A stretch of 64,000 nt of DNA from Melieria omissa (lineage: Eukaryota; Arthropoda; Insecta; Diptera; Ulidiidae), in contig OZ020268.1 in NCBI GenBank assembly GCA_963971225.1, positions 42,291,348 through 42,355,347 of the forward strand, given 5' to 3'. Below, in pieces: positions 44,240 to 54,166 of the stretch (position 1 is its first letter; the number at the start of each line of letters is the position of its first letter). The position numbers and the translations under genes were made by a program. The notes under the pieces are model-generated. The model searched no databases and was not told the origin of the DNA. It saw only the letters and a list, made by a program, of their open reading frames with translations.

Positions 44240-44980
44240 TGGTTTGTTGGAATCAGTTAAACAACATTTAATCGGAAAAGATGTGTGCTTTTTTGAAAAG
44301 TTAAACAATTTTTATTTTATTTATTATTTTATTTCCTTGTGGTCGACAATATGCGGGCCCTCAGTATTTTCCGAGTATCTGCAGCTCTTATAGTTTTATG
44401 TGGGTCCAATATTTCACCGTAGTTATTGTTGCTCGATAATTCTGTTCTAACATTGGTGTCTCCCACATTGTTTTCTCAACGATACCGATCGCTTGATTTC
44501 CACCTCCAGGTGCATTCTTCAGGTTGCATTTACAAAACATGACCGTCTTGGAACAACCGTTGTAACCTGATGTTCTTGATTAGACAGAAATCGTTGTTGT
44601 TTCTACAGAACATTTCTAAGTTTCTTTCTTTCTAAAACAAAATTATCTTTTCCTTTGGGGCATAAAATAGCACAAACGATAGTAGAATCCATGGCATTGG
44701 TCCATCATTGCGCCGTCACACTAATGTCAGATTCATATGTAGCTTCCCACAGACTTGAAATCAGATACAAAAAATACGTACAACAAATACATAACAGGGG
44801 ACATTCTTGTGGTTGGACAGTTTATTTACAGAATTGTTTCATTAATAATGAAACAAAATCGCGTTTAACTTCTTTGAACCACACAATTTTGGCTCATTTA
44901 GATTTCATTTAACTTAGCTATTTGCACTGTAAATTCTGAGTTGTGTATACAACTTTGTATGTATTTATGTATATATGCAT
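44240..44980. other. AT-rich spacer, no gene seen
   Basis: No coding region or repeat boundary recognised. Confidence 0.4.
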
Positions 44981-44985
44981 GTATG

Positions 44986-45122
44986 CAGTGGCGCACACAG
45001 GATTTCGGGGCGAGGCTTGTGTAGAACTTATCAGCACAATAACATTTGAAACCATATTTTTCACCAGCAATTTTTGTGTTTCGGGGAGGTTTGAACCCCA
45101 CCCCCCCTGTGTGCGCCACTGT
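44986..45122. mobile_element. Short MITE, family C, copy 2
   Basis: Inverted ends CAGTGGCGCACACAGGATTT and CCCCTGTGTGCGCCACTG, with GGGGCGAGG/GAACCCCACC inner blocks and the core ACCAGCAATTTTTGTG shared with the copy at 42686. It is about 137 bp and can fold almost completely at its ends. No coding. Confidence 0.82.
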
Positions 45123-45195
45123 GTACATGTATCGCACACACAAAGTTCTCCGCCCTTTTATTACAACACAGATAAAGAAAATAAGCAAAACAAAG

Positions 45196-46178
45196 AGTAA
45201 GGGAGAGGGCTGGGTTGTGAACCAGGCTGGGGTGTGAACCATTGCCGTTTTTTCTTTCCCTAATTGACATATCGCCAATCTTTCAACTGTCAATTTTGTC
45301 TTATGATATGACTCTGCGTTTGTGGTTACACCGAAGTACAAACACGTATTGCTTGTGGCAGCAATCGAGTTTGAAAGACATCGTGTTTGAAAATCGACTG
45401 CGAAAACTTGTTGGCTTTTTTTTAAAGTGCTATCCAAGAGACTGAGCTTATTGCAAAAAGTCTGTGTAATACATGTTTATTTAGTGTTTTGATTCTATTT
45501 TACGATGCAATATTTGTTTATGTCGAATTATGATTAGAAGTGTCGTTTATTTTAAAGTTTCCAAAATGGCATCGTGGTTGGGCTGTGAACCACTGAGGTG
45601 GCTGGGTTATGAACCACCTGTTTTTCGTACTACATTTGTTCTAACACTGTCAAATATGGACGGATATATAAAAATAAAGTCATTTTATATAATTTCACTC
45701 GATTTCGTTGTGTTCACTTGAAGTGAGCCAATACGAGAACACGTTCGTATTTCACATGCAAACATTCCGACACAGATTAGGATGAAAATTTAAAAAATTG
45801 AGCAGTTTCATTCATTGCGATTTTTTGGCCTAAGAAGCGGCATTATAACTTTTTTTCACCTCTTGAGGCTTCCTGATTAAATAAATTCTCAATGTACTTA
45901 AAAATTATGGGTGTTTTCTTCGTATTTTCCGACTTTAATAGGGATTTTCCAGATGGTTCACAACCCAGCCACTTTTTTGAAAAAGCGAAAAATCACGTTC
46001 TCAGAAAATTGCACGTAGAGAGTTAAATTTCAATCAAAACGGTAATCTGTCTTCATAACAAAGTTGCGTTATATATTCACCTTTCCAACGGTATCTTCGA
46101 TTTTTCGATATCTTTATTCTGTGAAAAGTTAGAGCCAAAAAACAAAACCCGGTTCACACCCCAGCCCTCTCCCTTACT
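45196..46178. mobile_element. TIR element with repeated GGCTGGGTTGTGAACC motif
   Basis: The ends AGTAAGGGAGAGGGCTGGG (45196) and CCCAGCCCTCTCCCTTACT (ending 46178) are inverted copies, extended by GTGAACC/GGTTCAC. The 16-base motif GGCTGGGTTGTGAACC or its complement recurs at about 45208, 45224, 45580, 45600, 45953 and 46150 with one or two changes. The 980-bp interior encodes nothing recognisable. Repeated subterminal and internal copies of the end motif resemble transposase-binding arrays. The superfamily is not assigned and the target duplication is unclear. Confidence 0.75.
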
Positions 46179-48440
46179 ATTTTCCCTAAAATTATGCATT
46201 CAAATTCAAATTTTTCACTGAGGAAGCGAAAAATCAAAATTTCCCCATTACACGAATTTTTTATCAGATTCCACAAAGCGCAAGCAACATTGGTGCGTGT
46301 AAACAATGCGTTCTGTAGCCAAACTTCGAGCGAACCATTCGTTCGTTGGCCGCGCCGCATTGCAAGGTGGCAGAGCGGCGCTGCCAACTGCCAACCGCAG
46401 AAGGGCAGACGGACGGGTGGCCAGCGATAAGCAGCACCGCGCATATGTAACAACTAACCGTTAACTTCGGTGCGCAACCGAACCCTACTTTACCCCATCT
46501 CTACGCTCGTGGCATTTAAATTGCAACGAGGCGCAAAACATGGGAGCTGTGGCCGAGCATTTAATGAAATTTCACACATTAAAACCGTTGGGTTTCGTGT
46601 TAATTTTGTAATTCCCAAAGACTGGACGAGGGTCGAACCAGTGCTGCGAAGCGCGACAGAATAATACAATAGCAAAAAATGCCAAATGTGAAAGTTTCAC
46701 ATTTTATCTTCTGCATACATTCGGGCGGACGAGAAGTTTGCGCACTCATATGTGAGTCTGTGCAGGACCTTTTTTGAGCAGCATAAACCATGGTTGTGCT
46801 TCAATTTGAGGATTTTCCACAAACCGCAAAATTGTTCCCTTTTGTATTATAGTTGTTGTTGTTGGTGTTGCACCGTAATCAAAACTGAATACGCACGCGC
46901 GCACACACACACACACAGACAACCATGCGAGAGGCAGGGACTACACAAATTTTTACTCAATTATAAAAGTTTCCACATTAAAACTGAAACTGGACGGTGA
47001 GCGGGACAGCCGCAGCGCAGAGGGGCAAGCGAGCAATGTAAAAGAACGTTGGCGAGGCGAATGAAAGTCGTAAAACTTTTATTCCTGGCGCACGCATAGA
47101 AAGAACGCCAACAAAACAGCAACAACAACAATAGGAGCATATAAAAATAGTTTGGTGCTGTAAAGTGTGTGTGTGTGTCTGTCGGTGTGAATGTGTTAGT
47201 GTTAGTTCGGTAGTTAAGAGTGTGGAACAACGCTGCCAGCCAACGTTCACCATTTTTGCATTCCATTTAAAAACGTTATGGAATTTTATTAGCACACACA
47301 CACACACACTAAAAACAGTCGCGTTGTCAGCACTTCTTGCGTGGGATACTAGTTGCATAGTTTTTTAGAACACATCCCGCTCCCGGACACCTAACGAATG
47401 CTTATGTGTACATATGTTCATGTATGTACTATATATGTGTAGTTGCGATTGCAACACCCCTCACCGCACCGCGTCAATGACGTGCGACCACTTAAGCACT
47501 TTGGTGTAATTTACCGCTACCTCAATTTTGACTTGCACCCCCAGGGAGTGTGGCTCGTTGGCGGCAGCAATGTTCGCTGACTGACTGCTTGGCTATGTGT
47601 TGAGTTGAATAACGGTAATTCGTGGTGACAGCAACCGACGCGGCGACTTTGCCAGCAAACCGACAATGGCGGCAATTTCGCTGTCTGTCCCGCCCACTTT
47701 GCAGCGTCAAGCAACAACACATACGATTTCGTGTGTGTGAGTGCAAATTACATTTACGCTTTTGTATGCAAGTGTGTGTCAGCGGAAATGTTTTAGTGGC
47801 ACGTAACGGCATCCTCTTATTAGCCTTAAATTGCACGGTCATGTACTCGGTGTGGTCCTAATAGCTCGGCGCATATGTGTGCGTGTGCTTGTGCCGGCTA
47901 ACGGCTTTTTAAATGCCACTATTTAGACATTTGTGGCGGCGCCTCGCCGCTACTGTTTGAGTCATTCGGCTCGCTTTTAGATTTATGCTTTTTTTCTCGC
48001 ATACTTTTAGGCACGCACCATTGTCTCTGCGACATTGTCGTTTTCTTAATGTGTTGTTGTTGTAGCGGGGTGACCATTTTTACGTGATTTACTGCAGTTT
48101 GGCAGTTTTGTAAGTGCTGACCACTTGCGGGAGGATTTACTCAAAACATCAGCCCGAAAGTATGCCACGAAAATGGGCATTGAAAGTGTTTATGGGTACT
48201 TGGAATACGGAAAAGTTTGTTTGGCCAACTTTAGTGATTGTCTCGTTGAATTGTTGGATCTCTGGTTGATAGTCAGAGACACAACAAAGATTTAGATCCG
48301 CAAAGGTGCTTATTAAAAAAGCTGATCTGCGCTGGTCACTTTTTTGCTAAGCAAACTGACCGTCTCGACCTCAACTCAGCCACACATTCAATTTATTTTC
48401 AACTAATGAGCCTTTGTGTTTTTCTCGCTTTCGCTTGCAG
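46179..48440. other. End of the 35-kb intron
   Basis: GC content rises. CA/GT runs occur near 46890-46920, 47165-47185 and 47293-47310. The open frames are shadows of these or lack domains. The intron ends with the acceptor TTTCTCGCTTTCGCTTGCAG at 48421-48440. Confidence 0.6.
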
Positions 48441-49219
48441 GTTACGGCGGCATTTCGCCGCGCACTCAGTGGGGCCGCATTGCCGCTCTCATCTACGCCC
48501 TCTTCGGCATCCCCATCGTGCTGCTCTACCTGTCCGCCATGGGCGAGGGCCTGTCGGCCGGCATGCGCTGCATCTTCCGCAAGGCGCGCTCAAAGAGCGC
48601 CGTCAGCAGCGGGAGTGGCGGCGGCAATGGCACCGGCAGCAGTGGCAGCAGTTCGGGCAGTGGCAACGGCAAGCTGCCGCCCAGCGACAGCGGCAAGACG
48701 GCCAGCATCAATAAACATTACGCACATCATCACGGCGGCGGCGGCAGCAGCAGTGGCGCGGGCAGCGGTGGCACTGGCAAGCTGCATCCGTCGGTGGCGC
48801 ATCACTACACGCTTCCGAAGACCGCCTACCACTCGGCGACAACTGCGGCGGCGTCCTCGTCGGCCGGCACCTCGCCCAGCGTGCCCATCTCGATCTGCGT
48901 GATGGTGCTGGTGTGCTACGTCACGTCCGGCGCGGTGCTCTTCCACAAGCTGCAAAACTGGAGCGTGCTGGAGGCGCTCTACTTCTGCTTCACGTCGCTG
49001 GGCACCATTGGCTTCGGCGAGCTGGCGCCAACCGGCAATCTGTCGCTGTATCTGGCCTCCGCCTACATCCTGGTGGGCATGGCCGTCGTTGCAATGTGCT
49101 TCAGCCTCATCCAGACGGAGATCGTGATGTGGCTGCGCAAGTTCAGCGTGCAGGATCACGTGATGCCGCAGTCCGAGGACGTGGCACTCGTCTCGGTGGC
49201 GGTCACGCCCAAATCGTCC
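48441..49219 (+). CDS. K2P potassium channel, main 3' exon up to the first stop
   Basis: Follows a strong acceptor; its first two bases complete Gly of the first filter (TIGYG). Order: GYGGISPRTQWGR (pore 1 exit), TM2 (IAALIYALFGIPIVLLYLSA, 48478-48540), then MGEGLSAGMRCIFRKARSKS. A cytosolic loop of about 110 residues rich in Gly, Ser and His follows (48600-48880). Then TM3 (ISICVMVLVCYVTSGAVLF), pore helix 2 with LEALYFCFTSL and filter GTIGFGE (49001-49021), TM4 (SLYLASAYILVGMAVVAMCF) and tail ...EIVMWLRKF to TPKSS. Two pore loops with GYG and GFG define K2P. The long low-complexity TM2-TM3 loop is unusual compared with compact vertebrate K2Ps and is typical of fly members. Codon ends are strongly GC-rich, unlike the surrounding intron. 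The exon runs on past the stop in the same frame (see next entries). Confidence 0.96.
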
Positions 49220-49222
49220 TGA
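49220..49222 (+). promoter_or_regulatory. Candidate leaky stop 1 (TGA-C)
   Basis: In-frame TGA followed by CAA. TGA followed by C is the least efficient termination context known in animals and is the commonest at fly readthrough sites. The frame beyond stays open for 201 codons with coding character. Confidence 0.75.
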
Positions 49223-50065
49223 CAACGACCAACCGCAGATCTATTGGGCGGCGGCAACGGCAACGGCGGCTTTGGCGGCAACAGCCTCGGCCATCATCAG
49301 ACAATGTTCTTCGGACCGGCACACAGTCTCACGCAGTACAGCTCACTGCCGCGCCGCTCAGCCGGCGCCGGCTTCCAGCGCAACACGCCCATTCGACGCT
49401 CGACGGGCATACCCGAGAACCACATGGAATACTTTGTACCGCGCAGCATCAGCGAGTTCAATTTGTCGGGCGTGGGCGACTTGGCGCTGCCGCCGCCACG
49501 TCGCTACTCGCCCACTATGCAAACGAGCAACAACGGCATCGGCGGCATAGGCGGCGTAGGCGTCATCGGCCTGCCGCACGGCCTGCAGCTGGGACCGCCG
49601 CAGACGCTGCTGTGCGCTCCGCCACCACCACCGCCGCCGCAGCTGCAGATCGTCATGAAGCCGCGCGAGAAGATGGTCACCTTCGAGGACGAGTCCAAGG
49701 GGCTGGCGACAGCGCCAGTGGCCACGAGCAGCGCTGGCACGGCGACTCACTGCCCGCACGGCGTGCCGACCACACCGCGCAAGTCGAGCGGCCTGCTGAG
49801 CGGTGCGGGCGCCGACGTTTTCATGTGACGCGAGTCACTGCGGTGACCGCTCGGCGCGTTGCTGAGCGACAAGGCTAGTGACGAAGAGTACGTGGCCACG
49901 TTGCTGGCCGAGGGCAGCGGCGAGGGAGGTGACGGCAACGGCAACGATGACGATGACGACGACGATGGTGGGTGTGGCAACGGCAACGGCGAGCTTGACT
50001 CGCTGACGGGCAGTCTCGACGAGCTGAAAACGACCAAGTCGACGCCGGGCGACGTGATACGCGTT
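49223..50065 (+). CDS. K2P channel C-terminal extension in the same frame (readthrough candidate)
   Basis: The frame of the channel exon continues after TGA 49220. Segment 1 (49223-49825, 201 codons) starts QRPTADLLGGGNGN and has FFGPAHSLTQYSSLPRRSAG, NHMEYFVPRSISEFNLSG, PPPRRYSPTM, a seven-proline run, then MKPREKMVTFEDESKG and ends GADVFM. Segment 2 (49829-49843) is RESLR. Segment 3 (49847-50065, 73 codons) has LLSDKASDEEYVATLLAEGS, a seven-aspartate run and ends TPGDVIRV. There is no frame change at any stop. GC-rich third positions and non-repetitive sequence match the upstream exon, while the other frames give arginine/alanine-rich shadow proteins. All three internal stops are TGA-C; the final one is TGA-G. 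The most economical reading is programmed readthrough. Other possibilities are recent nonsense mutations in the assembly, or undetected splicing. No domain is recognised. Confidence 0.75.
49826..49828 (+). promoter_or_regulatory. Candidate leaky stop 2 (TGA-C)
   Basis: In-frame TGA followed by CGC, after ...ADVFM. It lies 201 codons after the first stop and only six codons before the third. Confidence 0.6.
49844..49846 (+). promoter_or_regulatory. Candidate leaky stop 3 (TGA-C)
   Basis: In-frame TGA followed by CCG. It could act as a back-up terminator for stop 2 or as a third leaky stop; 73 coding-like codons follow to TGA-G at 50066. Confidence 0.55.
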
Positions 50066-50287
50066 TGAGCCGCCCATCGCGCTGCGTTCTGATTTTGGAT
50101 TTTTATACGAAAAGTGAGAGATTCTTCTGTAGATTTAATGCCCACTTCGCCAGTAAGTACTAGAAGTAAGACGCGCTGCTAGCTGTAAGTGTGTACGGGA
50201 CATTAGTGGAACGTAGGTGTGACCGAGTACCGACGACCGATTGAAGTAGTAAAGACGCTGTTAGTGACCAGACAAAACTGTGTGAGG

Positions 50288-50293
50288 AATAAA
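50288..50293 (+). terminator. Polyadenylation signal candidate (AATAAA)
   Basis: Canonical hexamer about 220 bp after the last stop codon, in an otherwise unremarkable context. Confidence 0.5.
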
Positions 50294-50744
50294 AGCAGTT
50301 CGGCCAAAGGAAAATGTTTCTGCAAATCAGTTCGATGCCAGCTAGAATTTATTATTTATGCGATGTTATGAGTTGCTCGAAGATGCTTCTTGATTAGTTG
50401 GAGTTTATTTTCAATAATTTATTTCAAATGAAATTTCATTATTTAACTTAAATTCATAAGTTGAATTGTAATGCTTTTTAATTAATTCATTTGATGTTCT
50501 TTCACATATTTTAATAATTGATCCATAAATCCACCTTTGTTTTTCGTTGCCTACTGGCATTACATGTCTTTGTCAGTATGTATACACAAATGTGTGTATT
50601 TATAAGCCAGATTTCGTAGTAATTAATTAATTTTTAAGTGCTGCATGTGCTTTTCGACAAATCCCATTCAGCTTCTCTTATCAATTTCTACCAATTTCGC
50701 ATGCATATTAAATAATTTTCGTGTCGAAACTTTGATAATTCGTC

Positions 50745-50750
50745 AATAAA
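50745..50750 (+). terminator. Second polyadenylation signal candidate (AATAAA)
   Basis: Canonical hexamer followed by a T-rich stretch about 10-20 bp downstream. Confidence 0.45.
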
Positions 50751-50780
50751 TGCAAAATTTCATTTCGTGCCTACCGCACC

Positions 50781-50820
50781 GTCCACACTAATGTCCACAC
50801 TAATGTCCACACTGGTGTCC
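50781..50820. repeat. Three-copy 13-bp tandem repeat
   Basis: GTCCACACTAAT-type units, three in a row, the last changed to CTGGTGTCC. Confidence 0.85.
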
Positions 50821-53800
50821 AATGGCAATGCTGACACGTGCCAGAAGTTCATTCGCTGCCATCGAAATGCAAATCACCTGCAGCGCTTCATGCACAAAGT
50901 GAGTGTGAGAAGTGATGCATCACTGCAACTTAAAAACTGCTGACCACACCGCATTAAATTAAATTAAATTACAACCAACTGGGAAAGCCTCGGTGTTCCT
51001 ATGCGGAGCAGGGACCGCGCACTGAAAGCACAACACAGCACACACGCGTGCCGCACTCACACGGACATTAGGCATCTTTGTCAAGTAGCAAATTAAAGTT
51101 GTGCGTCATAATGGTGGGTCGTTATGCTACAGGGAGCACATCTAATAAGGGTTCGCCGCACACATACGCAGCGGCATCCAGCTGCGTGCGGCCGTCCGCT
51201 CACGATCCTTTTCCCTGCACGTGCGGGTCGTTTGCGTCGTGTTTGTGTGTGAGGTCTGCAGGCATCGCTCGACCTGCAGATAAGCACTCAAAGCAGTCTA
51301 CTGCCTGTAACTGGCTCAACCACATACAAAGTCGAAGTGCTTCGGTGCACGTCGCAGCGTCATTGCGACTTTAGAATGTGGCATAATCATCAACCGACCG
51401 CACACTCATATCTGTGACATGCCTGACTGCGAGTTGGGCGCGTGGGTGTGTCGCTTCGTGCTTTGTGGCTCTGACATATTTTTGCAAAATGATGCGTTTA
51501 AGTGACTTTTGCCAAGTCTTATTAGAGGCAAAACGAGATTCATCTTGTCTCCGACCACAGACTCTCACAGCGCTCACTGTGGAATGCATTTGCAACTTTT
51601 CCATTTCAATGTGTTTTGTACATTTGGTCCACTGTCGTTGGTCACTGGTTAATGGCATTTTAAAGTGGAATTTTAAATGTGCACACTTTGGGCGCAATTC
51701 TGTCGAAAGCGAACGAAATCATTCATTCAAATGTTGGCTGTAAATTTCGCAGACTTGGAATGTCTTCAAGATAAGACTAACAGCCTTCAATTTGCAAACA
51801 TTAGGTCGAAACGAGTAGGGTTTGGATGACCCAAGGGGCACGGGACTATTATAGTCTACTAAACTTCTAAGTAATTTTTAAACAATTGTTTTGTTATTGT
51901 GGCTCTTTTTTATTTTAAGACAAATGTTCTTGTTCCGAGCCAATTACTTTGAGATTATTTATTCAAGAAGATTATTTAAAAAGAGATGAACTTATTTTGT
52001 ATGTATGTAATTGGTTTGCTTTACCCATTACGATAGCGTGCAATGAAACGGTTGCCAACTGGAAACACGTTTTCGAGCATCGAACGTATGTTTCCGTGAT
52101 GAATCTCTCTGATACGATAACAGAGACGATAGCCCAGTCAGATTAGCATGGAATGGTACACCAAGAAGTTTCAGCCTGCTTCTGGCAAAAGAAGTGCTTC
52201 TCCTTCAAGTCTCAACCAAGACAAAAGTCATCACGTTTAAGCCCCAGTGAGGCAGTGACCCGAAGGCCTAGTCACGTTAGCGATTTGTGTGGGCATAGAG
52301 ATTGTGGTTCGAAACGAGTTTCCGTCAGGTTTATATAGTCATATCGTAAAAAATTGGTCTGCTCAAATCTTTTAAGCTTCTTAGAAGTATCGCCGTTTCA
52401 GATCCAGTTTAACTAATGCAAGGGGAGCATTGTAATCTAGAAAGGGAAAGATTCGTTAGGCAGCGTGTCTGATCTAGCGAGCCCAACAACATCACAGTTG
52501 CCTGTAATGCTCTGGTACTCGATATGTTTCAAGGTTTTAGCTTCCTACTAAAGGATCTACGAGACCTACGGTAATCAGAAACAAGCTTTGATGTGGTGCA
52601 CACACTAGAAAGATACTTGACTGGCTGTTTTGGAACAGCAGGTCCCAGTAACTTAGGGATTGTTCGACTCAACCACTGTTATGTGAAGCATTATCGATGA
52701 TGCTTACATTGAGCCCCACCTAAGTTAAGAATCAGAAACAAGGCCAAATAAGGCGATTCTCTTTCACTGAAGATAAGTTGAAATTGAGTACTTTGTAGCT
52801 GTTGCTGGGTTTGATATTGAAACCAAATTCGCAACCACACTGGTACAGACTGTCCAGCGCGTAATTTAACCTCTCTGACAGATTCTACATATTTGGTATC
52901 TTTGGGCTTTGTGGTTAACTTTTAATAAGCTATATTTTTCAATCAGTGTTTGGCTTACACACAGAAGCCCATTTAAGTTATTGAAATAGTCTTCTAATCA
53001 TTGGTCAATCTACTGAGGCAAATTTATTGCAAAAAAATTAGGAAAAGTAAGCAGCAAATGCAACACTTCACTGCCGTAAAACAGCAACAACTGCGCACCA
53101 TCTCTGTTACGCTTTTTTTTCTACATTTAGGTCGCATTCTTTGCGGCTCATGAGCGCACAATTTGCGGTCAGTAAGAATGCTAATATTTCAACAAATAAA
53201 AACCCCCACTGCTACGCGCTGAGAGACATCAATAAAACATGCCAAATCTGACCATCTAAAACTGTCCGACCGGCACTCAATTTCGCGCGCAGTCACATTA
53301 ATGATGCCATAAACTGCAGGCGAGTGTGTTCGGGTCGGTCATAGCCGGCCATAGCGCTGCCATAGCATTTGCCACTTGCCACATATTTCCGAGCCGCATG
53401 CCGCAAGCCGTCTCGCTCCAGAAGCCGCACGTACGGACTAGATTTTGAAAAAGAAATTTTATATGAGCGCAAATGTGCAGTGGCTGCGCATCCGAGCACA
53501 ACGCGCCGGCAGCGCATATTGCAGCGTGATGAAGAGGGGGGGTGAGGGGTGAATGGTGCAGGCAGGAGATAAACCTCGAGCGCACGTAAATTGCGGTCTC
53601 AAGTGCTCCAATTTGGGTCTGTCAGAGTCGGCCAGGTGGGTAGTGCGGCGTGCCGTGAAAATTTTTACGCTGCGCTGCAGACAGTAAAAAGCGGTTAAAA
53701 TATGAATAAGAAGAAGAAGAAATGCTAAAGAAGAAAGTTAAAAATAAATATATATATAAAAGGAGTCGAGCGGATGGAATGAGTTGAGATGCAATGGAAC

Positions 53801-54133
53801 GAGTGCAAAAGGCGGGAAAAACAAACCACAACCAAAACGAAAACAATCACAAACCGCAAACGTTGACTGCGCCAACTTTGACAAAATTGCGAAGACAGCG
53901 TTAAATAACAACAACAACAACAAGTGCATACAAAAAAACAAAAACAAGTACAAGCAAGAACCGCAAGAAAGTAGAAGCGGTTGGCGTCGACAGACAGTCA
54001 GACTGGCAAACGAACGAGAATGGTTGAGGGGCCGGAAGAAGCGCTGCACAATTGGACGGACAGAGAGAGCACAGCTGCCGGATCGACGGAAGCGCATATG
54101 AATTTATGTTTCTGGCACGCCTCAGCCGTGCTG
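50821..54133. other. Downstream flank, no gene seen
   Basis: AT-rich to mixed composition; open frames up to about 119 codons lack domains. GC-rich patches at 51000-51300 and 53280-53650 were checked on both strands without recognising a protein family. Confidence 0.45.
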
Positions 54134-54135
54134 TA

Positions 54136-54150
<15 letters not shown>
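54134..54150. repeat. Target duplication, left copy, of the LINE insertion
   Basis: TATGTGTGTGTGTGTGT, identical to 56025-56041. The repeat is microsatellite-like, so its length is an estimate. Confidence 0.75.

Positions 54151-54166
<16 letters not shown>

Larger units (their letters stand above)
50069..50760 (+). other. Probable 3' untranslated region of the channel gene
   Basis: It starts after the last in-frame TGA (50066-50068). Composition drops quickly to AT-rich. AATAAA hexamers at 50288-50293 and 50745-50750 could give short and long 3' ends. If readthrough did not occur, the untranslated region would start at 49223 and be unusually GC-rich at first. Confidence 0.6.

Noticed and set aside
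44898..45437. 179-codon minus-strand frame
   Set aside because: It spans a MITE of family C and its flank; the sequence has no family resemblance.
49220..49222. Selenocysteine at the TGA codons
   Set aside because: Three TGAs without any relation to redox motifs, in an ion channel, and all in leaky TGA-C context; readthrough is simpler. A SECIS search of 50069-50800 would test it.
48590..49225. Long minus-strand open frame (211 codons) opposite the K2P exon
   Set aside because: It is the shadow of a GC-rich, codon-biased exon; its product is Arg/Ala/His-rich with no domain, while the plus strand encodes a clear channel.
49141..49240. A short intron removing the first TGA
   Set aside because: The only reasonable acceptor is CCGCAG at 49233-49238. 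I found no GT in the phase needed to keep the frame within 49141-49220; using GT at 49160 would shift into an Arg/Ala shadow frame.
49220..49846. Frameshift or pseudogene as explanation of the stops
   Set aside because: The same frame continues through all three stops with unchanged codon character, and there are no indels or other stop types.
48913..49878. 321-codon plus-strand open frame overlapping the K2P exon in another frame
   Set aside because: Arg/Gln/Ala-rich composition typical of an out-of-frame reading; the channel frame has pore and membrane motifs.
53738..54097. 119-codon minus-strand frame and its plus-strand partner near the LINE insertion
   Set aside because: Composition follows CAA/TTG and AAAC repeats; no recognisable family.
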